Origin: Lolium rigidum
Taxonomy: Eukaryota; Streptophyta; Magnoliopsida; Poales; Poaceae
Reading direction: 5' to 3'
Length of the DNA: 64,000 bases
Assembly (NCBI RefSeq): GCF_022539505.1
Contig: NC_061508.1
Location: forward strand, 68,209,754 to 68,273,753
The notes beneath the pieces are model-generated. The model saw only the letters and a program-made list of their open reading frames with translations, did not search any database and had not been told where the DNA came from. Both the position numbers and the translations under genes were made by a program. Every line of letters starts with the position of its first letter. Positions within the stretch are counted from its first letter, which is position 1. Shown here one piece after another: positions 22,724 through 35,213 of this stretch.

Positions 22724-24179
22724 TCACGACGAACTTGGTTTCTTGCAGCCGGCTCTCCCAAATGCGTTCATCTGGGCCAACCATCGATCCGCGACGTGAC
22801 GGTTAGCCGCCTCGGTGAGATGGACGCCATCCCAGTAGAGCCGATTGGACGGACGCCGGCACGTGGTTGCAGCTGCATCGCCGCATGGAACCGTCGCGTT
22901 GACCCTGTACCTTCCGGGGCCTCCACAGCACACTGTTAGCACGTCTTCCTCAAAACCTGCAATAATGGAATCATCAAATCTGTATTCATGCCTGAAACTT
23001 CTGTCTTAGTTTGAACGTAGAGCCAGTTGAGCTAGCGCTGACCAAACTTGCGAGGTGACTCCACCATCTCCATGATGGGGCCGAAGAAATCGGCGTAGAC
23101 GATCATGACGTCCCGGTGCTTGGCCCGGATCTTAGCAAGGGCTGCCTGCAGCAGCGAGTTGTGGCGCAAACCCAGCTCGTTGTACTCTTTCAGACAGCCA
23201 GTCTTAGAGTCGTACGCTGCTTGCGAGGCGCCGGCGAACTTGGCCAGAATCGGCGGCGAGCATCCTGACGGGATCACGCCGGGAACCACCAGGCTCCTGG
23301 CGCCATGCTCAATGATCAGCCTCTGTACTTGACATCGCAATGGACTTAGCATTGGTTCAGTGCAGCACATCGATCTCCATGAGTGAACTGACGGATGAGA
23401 GCAGGCAGTACCTCGATGGCCATGGAGATGGTCGCCACCACATGTGGAACGAAGGACATGACTTCATCTACCATTTTCTTCTGGAAAAAGAGGTGATAGT
23501 CGTTGACTCCGAACTCGCCCACCAAGAAGAGGGACTTGCCGAAGAATTCCTCGCACTCTGCACGCATCCCTATCCATCATTCCAGCTCGCATCATGCATC
23601 AAACACGCCAACAAGTAGATACTAACCTCGGGCTGTCCGGCACAAGGAGGGCTTCATCGACTCGAACCACTCCAGCTGCACGCCTAAGCTGGTGTTGAGG
23701 GGGAACTTGCTGGGGGCACCGGGAATGCCCCTCTCGTGGAAGAATCCGGCGTCCACAGCGGTGGCGGCGCCGACGGCGAAGTTGGCCCCTTGACGGAAGC
23801 TGCCGTTGTGCGCCAGGGTGGGCGGCACGTAAGGCAGACCCAGCTTTTCAGCTGCTCCCGCAAAGAACCTAGAGTTATCGAGTGAATAGCCAGGCCGCTA
23901 GGACAAAAACTGAAATGCAGATTATCTACCGATGAAATCAATTATCAGCCGGCCGTCGCCGTTCCGGCCCGTTGGGCGGCCGAAGAAGGTGGTGCCGTAC
24001 GGAGGTCGCGTCACCGGGTCGAAGATGGAGTACCATTGGAAGACGACGGGGTTGTTGCCCGTGTCGGCGAAGGAGTCGCCGAAGCTGAAGATGGATTGGT
24101 AGCACGGGACGCCGGGGTCCCCCGCCGTGGATGACGAGAGGAGGAGCAGAAGAAAAGCAGAGCATACGAGCTTGTGCAT
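22724..24179 (-). CDS. GDSL esterase/lipase, five exons
   Basis: Exons 24179-23930, 23851-23627, 23557-23412, 23322-23043 and 22956-22724, all GT-AG with matching phases, sum to 1134 bp, i.e. 377 residues plus stop. The four introns are 69-89 bp. The first 20 or so residues form a secretory signal (LVCSAFLLLLLSSSTAG). Block I FSFGDSFADTGNN holds the nucleophile Ser, block II is RQGANFAVG, block III GEFGVNDY holds the Asn, and block V WDGVHLTEAA holds the Asp and His. CCGGPGRY is also present. Length and exon number are typical for the plant secreted GDSL family, which hydrolyses acyl esters in the apoplast or on cuticle or wall substrates; the actual substrate cannot be told. No lesion was seen. 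The start was chosen as the first ATG after a TATA box at about 24281. Confidence 0.93.
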
Positions 24180-24280
24180 AATGACCGGCCGGGGAATGGA
24201 AGGCAAGGGAAACCAGAAGATGGATCCTAGTTGTCTTTGCCGTGCTTATTGGTCGCCACTTGTAGTTTCGAGTCGACCAT

Positions 24281-24290
24281 TATATAAATA
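24281..24290 (-). promoter_or_regulatory. TATA box of the GDSL gene
   Basis: TATTTATATA on the minus strand about 105 bp before the ATG at 24179, a normal distance for a short 5' UTR. Confidence 0.5.
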
Positions 24291-24299
24291 TCTCAAATA

Positions 24300-25017
24300 T
24301 TCATGTCTGAGATTAAGTTCAAACGTTAGGTGATGTCAACTTGGTGAAAGTATTTTAAGACAATAAACCTGAAAATACGTCAATATTTTGGATCTACATG
24401 TAGATGTTTGACTTTCCTCTATGTTCTAGGATTATCTGTAATGAAACTATAACAACTTATTGCTCGATTTTCACAGAAAAATATATTGATATCTATAATG
24501 ACAATTTAGTGGCATTAACATTTTTTCTACAGACTCAATCAATTTAGATTATTTTGACAAAGGACAAACCTTGAACTTCAAGGGATTAGTTTGAAACTGT
24601 GTGAGTATCAAATACTCACATGTTCTGGATTGATATGCGGATGACATTATTGCATTGTAAGACTGACAAATCTTGGTTTTATTTGTCTACAAGTCTACTA
24701 ACCATGTTCATGTCAGCATAGTACACATGCATTCACATGGGCTTTAGCTAAGCTTGTCCTCCTTAGACTACCCATAATAGGAGTATCATAGGTAGTATAT
24801 CATGCATCCTATGCATGCAATAAAGCTGATGTGGCAGTGCAATTAAAGATGAGAAATAGTAGTACTATCATAAGTAGATACCATATCATAGCACGTAATA
24901 CTAGAAAATTTAATATCAAATAAATATATTTGCATTGAGATTCTACAAATCAATTAATATAAGAAGATTATGATACTAGTATATGATACCATGCATTATG
25001 GACATAATAACATATAG
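24300..25017. other. AT-rich intergenic sequence
   Basis: No recognised gene or element borders. Confidence 0.4.
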
Positions 25018-25192
25018 TACTCCCTCCATCTCACTTTACTAGTATTCCCCGCATCTCCAGGTCACAAATTTGAAAATAGAACGCAAACTTTAAATTATAT
25101 AGTACTCCCTCCATCTCACTTTAAATTATATAACGCAAAAATTATATCATTAGAAAATAGAACATCTAAACTTTCTAATGATATAATTTTTT
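25018..25192. mobile_element. Stowaway-like MITE remnants and hairpin
   Basis: ACTCCCTCCATCTCACTTTA occurs at about 25019 and again at about 25102, each resembling a Stowaway terminus (CTCCCTCC). A hairpin follows with perfect 20-bp arms at 25137-25156 and 25172-25191. No complete matching right terminus is present, so these are fragments. Confidence 0.5.
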
Positions 25193-25299
25193 ATAACATA
25201 TAACTAATACTAACTTGACAAATTTGCGACCTAGGGGTACGCGCACGCCTAATAAACTGTGTGTGAGAGAGAGTAGTATCATACACATGATACTTCTAT

Positions 25300-25308
25300 A
25301 TGATACTA
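25300..25308. repeat. 9-bp target duplication, left (ATGATACTA)
   Basis: Identical to 62229-62237 on the far side of the MULE, abutting the outermost TIR base on each side. Confidence 0.93.
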
Positions 25309-25658
25309 GAATTTTTGGCAAAAAGGACCACCTGCCCCAATGAAATGGCAAAAAGGACCACTGTGAGTGAAAATGGCAAAAGTGCCATGGCGGCACGCTC
25401 GCAAGCCGACACGTGGCAGGTGCCGCCGCCGGCTGTGGCGGCAGGCCCTGCCGCCGTGGGCTGTGGCGGCACGTCCGCTCGCTCATGGTCGCCGTCACCC
25501 GCCGTTACGCCCGTCGACCGAGGTGGGCCCTGCCGCCACGGACAAGGGCGGCACGCTGACATGGCCCCCTGCCTCCACCGGGCTGTGGCGGCAAGTCGGC
25601 TGCCGGCCCGACAAACGCAGCAGGCCTGCTGCACTGATTCCCACGAGCACTGATTCCC
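25309..25658 (+). repeat. MULE left TIR
   Basis: About 350 bp, matching the right TIR with roughly a dozen differences by eye. The outer end has TGGCAAAAAGGACCAC twice and a third partial copy (TGGCAAAAGTGCCA). The inner part holds many GGCGGC/GCCGCC motifs. Such repeats near the terminus are natural candidates for transposase or host-factor binding. Confidence 0.93.
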
Positions 25659-26539
25659 ACGCATTGCTTTTCAGTTGATTGCTTTGCTTTTTGCCATGGT
25701 TTTGGGTGTGGCGCGTGAATGGAGGGACTGCAGCTGATGATTTCGATGCTGTATGGGTGTAACTCGTCCGATTCGCATGCATTTGGTGCAGACATGACTC
25801 GAATGATACAGGAAATAGACCACCGAAAGTGCTTCGAGCAGATCGACTCCGCATGCTTTAAAAGCAGCTGCTGCTCACTCCTCACAGAGCAAGTTCTCAC
25901 TCACGCGCGCGCAGCTACTGCTTCTCTTGCTTCTCTCGCTTCTCTCGTACGAACAGACAGAAAATTAGCATAGCTAGTGATTAAGTGCGTGATTAAGTGC
26001 ATGAAGGGGCAGTAGAAGGACTAATACATCAAGGTGAGTTATGTGAGATATTTGATTATATTCGTACATGCACAAATTCTGTTACCATTTGCTGTCTACT
26101 GCAGTGTATCTTACTTTAGTAATTAGACATGTAACATTGAATTTGCGTAGTCTAGTGAAGTATTATTGTATGTATGAGTGAAATTTTAACATATGAACAA
26201 ATGGATGAATTTAGGTGGATTGGAGCATATATCTGCTAGTCTAGTATTATTGTATGTATGAGTGAAATTATAACATATGAGGAAAAGAACTAATTTATTG
26301 AAGAAGTGAGTACGCACGTTAGCTGGATGATATTAGTTGGAAATATCGTGAGGCGTAATTTATTGTTTGACGAATTCTTATAGGTAAAATAATCCTTTTT
26401 AACAATAAATGAGTAGTAATTTTGAAAAAGTCATAATGTCATGTTAAAATATCTGATGTAACGAAATTATTAAAACATGAATATGATTTAAGGTAGGATG
26501 TTACTAATATTATTTTAAAAATCTGGTTGTGCGGTAGGT
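25659..26539 (+). other. MURA 5' non-coding region with probable leader intron
   Basis: No coding sequence. A donor (CATCAAG|GTGAGTTATG) at about 26033 and an acceptor (GTGCGGTAG|G) ending near 26537 would define a leader intron of about 500 bp. A segment of about 40 bp (TATTGTATGTATGAGTGAAA) is repeated directly near 26160 and 26248. Confidence 0.45.
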
Positions 26540-26967
26540 ACGAGGGAAAAATTGGTAGTGTTCTATGGGGATGTCGTACGTGATGAATTTGGAGGGGTGG
26601 ATTTCTCGAACCGTGACTCGATGGAAGTTACAGTGATAGATATGGTTAACACAGCATTTGCGGATGTAAGAAAATGCATCCGAGTCCCATTTGGTCAGGG
26701 GATGCGTGGCATGAGGATGACAGTTGAGTCTCTTATCTGCGTAGAAGGGAATGATAGGACAGGACCTCCCCGTTGGGGTTTGCGGGAGGTAAAAAATGAT
26801 ACAAATTGGCGTACGTACATGAGGTTTGCAAGCACACCTGGTGCTGCTATGTACGGACGGCCGATGGTGTATGTGAAATTTATTTCAGCTAGTGATGATG
26901 TCGGAAGTAGTAGGAGCGCTGCAGGGGAGCAATTGTCCATCACCGCAGGCCCTAGTACCGGCCCGTC
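26540..26967 (+). pseudogene. MURA transposase, 5' part
   Basis: An open frame reading KLVVFYGDVVRDEFGG through to TAGPSTGPS gives the conserved N-terminal region of this grass MURA subfamily (residues about 1-140). No ATG is present at the expected start: the codon before REKLVVFYG is ACG, consistent with loss of an ATG. The frame is cut at 26967 by the gypsy element, and the coding sequence resumes in register at 47855 after the duplicated CCGTC. Confidence 0.85.
26963..26967. repeat. TSD CCGTC, left
   Basis: Matches 47850-47854 exactly, bracketing the gypsy element. Confidence 0.93.
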
Positions 26968-27355
26968 TGACATAGGCATCCCCAATGGGCCTGCCGAAGA
27001 TGGTACCCGGGGTTTAATGAAGGCCCATGACTCGAAGGATAAGGAGAATCGGAAGCCCAAATTACTATTAAGGAAAGCTAGAGTTGTATTAGGAAATAAT
27101 ACTTGTAATCTTGCGGGATGGGTTAGAAACCCTCCCGGACTCGCGTAACTTGTGTATTACGAATCCCTCGGCTCCGCCTCCTATATAAGGGGGAGTCGAG
27201 GGACAAAGAAAGCATCGATTCATTGTCTCACAAAACCCTAGTTTTCATATCGTCGAGCACTTTTCGGCTGAAATCTTCGAGATCTACTTGCCCTCTACTT
27301 CCGACTAAAACCCTAGTCTACAACCTGTAGGCATTGATAAGTTAATCCCTTGTCA
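26968..27355 (+). repeat. gypsy 5' LTR
   Basis: Begins TGACATAGGC and ends CCCTTGTCA. TATATAAGG at about 27182 is the likely LTR promoter element. Confidence 0.95.
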
Positions 27356-27356
27356 A

Positions 27357-27375
27357 TTGGCGCCGACCGTGGGGA
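27357..27375 (+). promoter_or_regulatory. primer-binding site of gypsy element
   Basis: TTGGCGCCGACCGTGGGGA lies one base after the 5' LTR; tRNA-complementary priming sites of this form are usual in grass gypsy elements. Confidence 0.8.
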
Positions 27376-27401
27376 TTAGAGGTGTCAAGGATCTGATCTC
27401 G

Positions 27402-29970
27402 ATGGCACGTTCAAAATCGTCGACTTCGTCAACTGCAAGCAACGCAATGGACAGAGGTAAACGGATCGAAACTGGTCTAGTTGATTTTGTACCTCACCCG
27501 CCCTCCCGTTTGGATGCATATGCGTATCTGGAGGAGCCCATGGAGATGACGTTCGGAAAGTTCCACTTCCGCGTCCAGAAAGAAGGAGCGTATCGTCTCG
27601 AAATTCCGATCTCATCGGGATTATCGGCGGTCGATCCTGATTTTTCGAGTTCAGCATCATCAATCGAGTCAGGCGACGAGGAGACTTCATCGCCACGCTT
27701 CATCAGCACCAGGGCGAGTGAAAAACTCGTCAAGATCTTCAGCGACATGTCCTTCGAGTCATCTGCGGACTCCTATATAAGCGATGACTCGAGCGACACC
27801 GACAGCTTCAACTTCATCGACAAATCCATCACCATTGGAAAGGTCTTCACCAATCCCTACGATGGTGTCACCAAACCCGACAAAGTTCAGAACCCAAAAT
27901 ATCATCAGATCTACGCAATTGGAGAACCAAGCGAACAGAACCAACGACGTCAGAGGCTTTCGACAATGCGGGTAATCCATATGTCGATCCCGCAGATCTC
28001 GCGCGAGGTTTGGGAACAAAATATATCGGAACAGGAACACGAGAGATGGTGTAATTTCCGCAGGCCGTATGGGATCGAGTCACAAGAGCTATCGATGGTA
28101 CAGAACCAATGACCATTGCGGCAACACCTGAGGAGTCACAAGCGAATCAATATAGGCTCGCCCGTATCAGGAGGGAGCTCGAGAAACAGAAAATCGAGTT
28201 GGACAGGAGGCATGAAGCAGCCTCCGCATCAAGCAGGCGAAGGGCAGAGCTAAGTCGATATTCAGGAACTTCGGGAGATAGTCATAGGGAAGCTCGAAGG
28301 AGAGCGAGATCCCATCTGCGAAATATACCTGAAGCAGAGAGAGAAAACTTAGTTCAAAACCTCGACATGTCTTTTTTGTCAATCGACACGAGGGGGAATA
28401 TTATTCCCAAAACAACGGAAGCTGGGTATATGGCGACGCAAGCCGTTATCCAAGAGAAGCATTGTACAATATGGCCATGGCAGGAGTCGGAGTTATGGGG
28501 ACAACATTCGTAACTCCGCCTCCTGAAGGGGCAGTAAGGCAAAATAGTCCACGACCCGCTGCAGCAACACCAGGTCCCGAGAGAACAAGTGGAGCACGAG
28601 ACATAGCAGCACAAGCACGGGTGGACAGAGCACGACAAAATAGAAGGGAACATCGACACTCCCCAGAGATAGATGATGAGGATATGTGTGGGCTGCCGTG
28701 CTTTACAAGGAGGGTCCGGAAAACTCGAGTTCTTTCAGGGTTTAAATTACCCGACAATTTCAAAAAATTCGACGGCCTGCAAGATCTAGAGGACTGGCTA
28801 GTCGATTATCTCGAGATGGTGAAGCTGATAGGAGGAACCAGAGCAACAGCCATGCAGAGCATCTAAGTACATCTGAGTGGAGCCGCAAGATCTTGGATAA
28901 AGAAGCTTCCCCCAGGTTCCATCGACAGCTTGGAATGTTTTGAGGATGTGTTCGTCAAGAACTTCCGATCTACCTGCAAAAAACCTGCATCGTTAGAAGA
29001 GTTGAGATCGTGTCGACAAAAGCATGATGAGTCAATGAGAAAGTATATCCAAAGGTGGAACATCATTAAAAACTCGGCAGAGAACATATCTGACGAGAGA
29101 GCGATAGATGCGTTCGTAGCAGAAATTCGAAGAGGAGACTTTGTCGAGGATTTGGGGAGAACTAACCCAAAAACAGTATCAGCATTGATGGAGATAGCAA
29201 ACAGGTGGGAAGATGGAGAGGATACTGTTCACAATAAACGGCACAGGTCGCCTGAAGGGGACCGCAATCGAAATTTCCAAAATAGGCGACGATTTTCTCG
29301 GCAGTACTCGAGTTACGATGCTCCTGGTCAAATCTCGGCTGGGTTCCGAGCAAGCGCTGGAGGAGGCAATAGAGATGACTATCAAAGGAGTAGCGAGCAG
29401 CGAGGCGACAATAGAGATGATTCTCGAAATAATAGGCAAAATAATGGGCCAAGGTTCCAGAGACCTTTCGTGTCCCCTGAGGACATGATGAACGGGCTGT
29501 GTCAGATGCATTTTTATCTCGACAACAACGGAAAAAGACAGTCAGGACATTTGCAGAAGGACTGTCAAAATTTTCAAGCAATGTTAAGGTTTGCGGGGCA
29601 AGCCAATGACCAAGCGACAAATAGAAATCCTCAAGGGCCCTGGAGTGAGATCCACTTGCCACCTCCTCCCGCAATTACGGACGAAAATCGGCACCAGCTC
29701 AGAATAGCGGCAGCGCCACAACCACCTCCATACATTGACCCCAACTCCAATGGTGCGGTCTCGATGATTCAGAAGGGTAGGCCGTCCAATAGAGCTCAGA
29801 AAGTAATCTCGCGGCAAGTGTTCATGGCAGAGAAGATTCCTCCACCAACGATTGAGTACCTAAATTGGTCAGGGCAGGACATTGGCTTCACAATAGCGGA
29901 TCACCCGCAGCAAGTTCCTCGACCGGGACGATCGAGCACTTATCTTACCAGCAGTAATCGCAGGATTTGA
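27402..29970 (+). pseudogene. gypsy gag, frameshifted
   Basis: The ATG at 27402 opens a Ser-rich N-terminus. The frame changes near 28080 and again near 28458, and a TAA interrupts at 28864-28866. The capsid-like region (LPDNFKKFDGLQDLEDWL, later RSCRQKHDESMRKYIQRW) and an atypical zinc knuckle (CQMHFYLDNNGKRQSGHLQK..C) place it as gag of the Tat type. It packages element RNA in a cytoplasmic particle when intact. As encoded it cannot be made whole. Confidence 0.88.
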
Positions 29971-32900
29971 CGTATCTCGAGTATTCATAGATGGAGGCAG
30001 CGGTCTAAACCTTATGTACGCAGATACACTAAGGAAGATGAACATATCTCTAGCAAATCTGAAACCAACCGACACACGTTCCATGGTATCACGCCAGAGA
30101 AGCCGAGCTATCCGTTGGGGAAGATCAATCTCGATGTTCAGTTTGGGACCCGAGAAAATTATAGAATAGAGAGGCTGGAGTTTGAAGTCGTGGATTTCCC
30201 ATCGCAATACCACGCCTTGTTGGGACGACCAGCATATGCCAGGTTTATGGTGGTACCGCACTACACGTACCTGTTGTGGAGGATGCCTGGACCCAAAGGA
30301 CCAATTATAGTCAAAGGAAGTTTTGCGTTAGCCGATAAATGCGACAAGGATTTTCATCGACTGTCAGAAACTTTCGGGATGCAAGCAAAGTATATGGCGT
30401 CAAGGCTCACGACTGATTATGATGTGCTACCAGATGTAGGAAGGTCTAACAAAGAACCAACCTTTAACACTGCAAAAGATTCCAAGGAGGTGCAGATTCA
30501 CCCGACAGATCCGAAGAAAACGACGTCCATCGCGACAGATATGGACCTCGCATAGGAAAACGCGCTCATCGAGTTCCTCCGTGAGCACTGGAAAATCTTC
30601 GCATGGTGTCCAACTGACATGCCAGGAGTACCCAGGGAACTTGCCGAGCACCACCTAAACTTGGATCCAATAGCGAGACCAATTAAGCAACCTTTGCGGC
30701 GTTTTTCGGAACCAAACCGCAAAGCTATGCTCTGTCGGAGATTGATCGACTCGGAGAAGCGGGTTTCATTAAAGAGCTGCATACGAGAGGCCACGTGGGT
30801 AGCAAACCCGATGCTTGGTCCCGAAGAAAAACACTAAAGTCCTTCGTATGTGTATCGAATTTACGTGTCTCAACAAGCACTGTCCAAAGGATCACTTTCC
30901 CCTCCCAAGGATCGATCAAATTATCGACTCCACGGCAGGATGTGAACGTCTTTCCTTTCTGTACTCATACTCTGGTTATAACCAGATCAGGTTGAAAGAA
31001 GAGGATGAGGTCAAAACAGCGTTCATTACACCTTACAGCGTGTTTTGCTACAGAACAATGCCCTTTGGTCTGAAAAACGCGGGAGCAACATATCAGCGGA
31101 TGATGCAGAAGTGCTTAGCAACACAGATTGGGAAAAACGTATAAGTGTACATTGACGATGTCGTTATAACGTCAAAAAAGGGGGCAACACTAATCGAGGA
31201 CCTAAAGGAAACTTTCGACAACCTCGACAAGTTTTGTCTCAAGCTGAATCCAACGAAGTGTTCTTTCGGCATTCCTGCAGGAGAACTTCTCGGGTTCCTA
31301 GTCTCAGCAAGAGGGATTGAAGCTAATCCAGAAAAAATTCAAGCTATCGTAACAATGAGGAAGCCAACAAAGTTGAAAGAAATACAGCAGCTAACTGGGC
31401 GAGTCGCAGCTTTAAGAAGATTCGTCGCCAGACTGGGAGAAAAAGCGTTACCGTTCTACGCTTTAATCAAGCAAGGAGAGAAGTTCCAGTGGAACGAATA
31501 GGCAGATAGAGCTTTCGAAGATCTCAAGCGCACAATTTCGACACCACCAATCTTGGTGGCGCCTAAAGAGAAGGAACCCCTCCTGTTATATATTGCAGCC
31601 ACGCCTCAGGTGGTCAGCACGGCGCTCGTTGTCGAAAGAGAAGAGGAAGGAAAACTCCATGGAGTACAGAGGCCGGTATATTTCATCTGTGAAGTTTTAT
31701 CGCCTTCAAAACAACGGTACCCGCAGTACCAGAAGCTAGCATATGGAGTGTTTACAACCGCAAGAAAATTGCGGCACTATTTTTCGGCACATCCGATAGT
31801 AGTGGTCAATGAGGCGCCCTTGTCCAATATACTAAACAATCCAGAGGCTACGGGTCGTGTCTCCCTTTGGGGAATAGAGCTTTCCCCTCGGGACATCACA
31901 TACGAGAAAAGAAAAGCAATAAAGTCGCAAATTTTACCGGACTTCATCGCAGAGTGGATGGAGTTACAAAATACAGGACCCCCAGATTTGTCGAGAACTT
32001 GGACTATGAACTTCGACGGGTCCAAGAGACTAGAAGGAGCTGGAGCAGGAGTGATACTAATATCACCTGAAGGCGACAAGTTAAAGTATGTTTTACGGAT
32101 GACGTTCCCAAACGCGTCTAACAATGAGGCAGAATATGAGGCTCTCATACACGGGATGAAGATGGCGAAAGCTTGTGGTGCAACTCGACTAAAAATATTC
32201 GGCGATTCACAATTGGTGGCTCAACAAGTCATGAACCAATGTGTTGCAGTCAATGATAGCATGGTGGCATACAAAGAAGTGTACAATGAGCTCGAGAAGT
32301 TATTCGATGGATGCGAGGTAAATCACATCAGCAGGCTGAGCAATGATGAAGCCGATGTTCTTGCAAACATCGGGTCGCAGTGCCTCGCAATTCCACCAGG
32401 CGTGTTTTGGGAAGAGATAGCTGAGAGATCTACAAAGCCGAAGAAAGCACAGAAGAAGCAGAAGGATGAGAAACCCTCGGGGCCCCCTAAAGAGGCACTA
32501 GAAGAAGAAGAGGAACAGGAACTAGTAATGATGGTGCAGGTTCCATGGATGCAAGCGTACATATCATACATCCTAAGGAAAGAAATACCCGACGATCCAG
32601 TTGAAGCAAGGCGAGTTATTAGACGATCCAAAGCTTTTACGGTGGTTAAAGGGGAGTTGTACAAGCGAAGTATTTCGGGTGTGTTACAAAGGTGCGTCAC
32701 ACCCGAAGAAGGAAGGATGATGCTGAAGGACGTACACGAAGGAATATGTGGTTATCATGCAAGCAGTCGAGCTATCGCGGCCAAGGTCTTCCGAGTAGGA
32801 TTTTATTGGTTGACAGCAATCGAGGATGCAAAGGAGATAGTACGAACTTGCGACGCGTGCCAGAGATTTGCCGCAAAGCCTCACTCTCCGGCAGCAGAAT

Positions 32901-33800
32901 TGATGCCAATACCCTTGTCTTGGCCCTTTGCTCAGTGGGGTCTCGATATGGTGGGAAAATTACACAAAGCTTCGCCAGAAGGATACGAGTATATGCTCGT
33001 CGCTGTCGACAAATTCACGAAGTGGATAGAAGCAAAGCCGATAAATTCACCAGATGGTGCATCCGCAATTAAGTTCGTGAAAAGCATTGTCTTTCGGTTT
33101 GGAGTACCTCATAGCATCGTCACGGACAATGGCAGTAATTTTACATCCAAGGAATTCAAGGCATACTGTGCAGATGTGGGCATCAAATTGCACTTCGCGT
33201 CAGTTGCGCATCCGCAAACCAACGGCCAAGTCGAAAAAGCCAATGGTATCATCTGCAATGGTATCAAGAAACGCTTGTTAGGATCATTGGAAAAAGCTCG
33301 ACATACTTGGCCAGAGGAGTTACCAAGTGTGTTGTGGAGTATCCGAACAACACCAAATACAGCGACACAGGAGACTCCGTTTTTTCTGGTCCATGGAGCC
33401 GAGGCAGTCTTGCCGATAGAAATAGAGCATGATTCTCCAAGAGTCGCGGAATATGATGAGGAAGCTTCTAGAAAAGCATTGGAAGACGATGTCGACGCAT
33501 TGGACGAAGCCAGAGATGAAGTATTATCACGGGTCACTAAGTACCGAGCAAGACTTGAAAAATTACCACGATCGACGTTTGCGACCAAGATTCTTTCAGA
33601 GTTGGAGACTTAGTTCTACGACTCAATCAAAATAGTACTCGAAAAACTCGAGTCGCCATGGCTTGGCCCTTACATCGTCACGAAGTAATAGAAGGAGGAG
33701 CGTACGGGATAAAGGACAAGAAGACGGGGGCTCCCGAGAAAAACCCCGGAACGTGGCACAACTCGGGCGTTTTTATGCCTAGAGTCGAAATATAGTCCTC
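29971..33800 (+). pseudogene. gypsy pol: protease, RT, RNase H, integrase
   Basis: The protease active site is in FIDGGSGLNLMY (about 29987). After a TAG at 30553 comes the RT, with the YIDD box at about 31148 directly after an in-frame TAA (31142-31144). Another stop lies at 31499-31501. A second RNase H of archaeal type (MNFDGSKRLEGAGAGVILIS, about 32006) follows the first, then the integrase with its zinc domain (CDACQRFA) and core (LDMVGKLHKA, then TDNGSNFTSKEF, HPQTNGQVEKAN) and a C-terminal segment reaching about 33795 after a further frameshift. The longest uninterrupted piece is 31553-33613. Stops and shifts make it non-functional. Confidence 0.9.
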
Positions 33801-34289
33801 CTTGTAAAAATACAATGTACTGAAACGCCCGCGAGTTTTCAGACGCACTCTTTTCCTTTTTCAGGGCACCGAGTGGGGCTGGAAAAGGTTTTTAATGAGG
33901 GGGCTCGCAGTGCTGCAATATAATAAAGATAGTGGAGATATATATCTTTTTCTTCGACAGGCTCGGGGGCTTGTGCCCAAGAGTTACAATATATATTACC
34001 GAAAATATTTCGCCTTGGTGCAAAACACCTCGCAAAATAAACGAAGATACAAAATAGCGATCAGCAAAAAAGGCCCGGGGGCTCGTACCCGCAACTATAG
34101 TATACTCAATATAATTTATTGGCCTTGGTTTAAACCTCGCATACACAATAAAGAAATTCGCCACCGAAACACTCAGAGGTTCGACAAAAAATTAAGGAAA
34201 ATATATTCAGAGGCTTTACAATATAGATTATGTTTACAATATACAAGATACAACTATTGAGAAAATTCGACAGGATAAAGGCAAAATTC
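33801..34289. other. gypsy internal spacer
   Basis: AT-rich, with CTCGGGGGCT-type motifs recurring (near 33900, 33962 and 34076). No gene. Confidence 0.5.
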
Positions 34290-35213
34290 TCAATTGATGC
34301 CTAGTATGTTATCTATGGTTATTCGCTCATTATTTGCAGCACGAGTACTATGTTCAGCATAGCTACCCTTCACGAAGAACTCAGCGTCCATCCGAAGCAG
34401 TTCATCCATCATATCTTCTGCTACAGGGGTTACAGCTTCATCGATTTTGTCAATATTTCTTTTCCTCTTCGCCATTTTGGCCAGGCACTTGGCAACAATC
34501 CGACTCATGTCCAACTTCGGATAGCAGATTTTTATCATAATCATAGCAAACCTTGCACCGGCAGACATTTGGGCCCGTACAAATCCATGGATTCGAGGAG
34601 CATCCCGAAATTTATCCATCAAAGCAGGAAGGGTTTCTGGCTTGTCGCGCGGGAACATGGTGCGGTAAACTAAGGACAACGTCCTTGTGCAGAAGTCGAG
34701 AAAATCGCGGACTTGACTCGCGCGATCCTGGAATCTGACAATTTGTTGCGTACGTTCCGGAGTAGCCCAGAAAAGAACTCCATGGTCAAGTCCCAGGTTG
34801 ATAAGAAAATTGGATCTTGTGTCAACTCTCTGGTTCTCGGCGTCAGCATCCAAGAAGGAACCTATTTGGCGATAGTATACCAGTTGGACGCAGAATACAG
34901 GCAAAGAAAAAAGGAGAGGGATCAGTTTTAGGAACATACCTGCCATATCCAAGCTTGCTTCGATCATCAACTCAAGCATGGTATTTTCTCGAGAAGCAGC
35001 CTGCGCAGCTTCAGCAACAGCGGTTTCTTTAGCAGCTATAGCCTCCTGAGCTTGTTGAAGCGCAATCTTTTCCTTCTCCGAGGATTTTCGAGATTTCTCC
35101 ATTATTATAAGTGCCTGCTTCTTCATAGACTGGAGATGTTGACGAAGTTCTGCCAAGTCTTGTGTTGAACCCCTACTCGAGGAATCTTTGGCAAATTCAT
35201 CATCGACAGGCAT
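34290..35213 (-). CDS. antisense ORF of gypsy element, two exons
   Basis: Exon 1 runs 35213-34940 from an ATG (MPVDDEFAKD) and encodes a long Lys/Glu/Gln-rich coiled coil. The 78-bp intron has GT-AG borders (GCAG|GTATG and AAATAG|GTTCC). Exon 2, 34861-34290, continues in phase as FLDADAENQR and ends at ILGIN. The product (about 280 residues) matches the style of antisense ORFs in Tat elements. Its role is unknown. No internal stop was seen. Splicing on this strand implies a separate promoter or a transcript starting outside. Confidence 0.6.
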   Translation of the reverse strand: MPVDDEFAKDSSSRGSTQDLAELRQHLQSMKKQALIIMEKSRKSSEKEKIALQQAQEAIAAKETAVAEAAQAASRENTMLELMIEASLDMAGMFLKLIPLLFSLPVFCVQLVYYRQIGSFLDADAENQRVDTRSNFLINLGLDHGVLFWATPERTQQIVRFQDRASQVRDFLDFCTRTLSLVYRTMFPRDKPETLPALMDKFRDAPRIHGFVRAQMSAGARFAMIMIKICYPKLDMSRIVAKCLAKMAKRKRNIDKIDEAVTPVAEDMMDELLRMDAEFFVKGSYAEHSTRAANNERITIDNILGIN

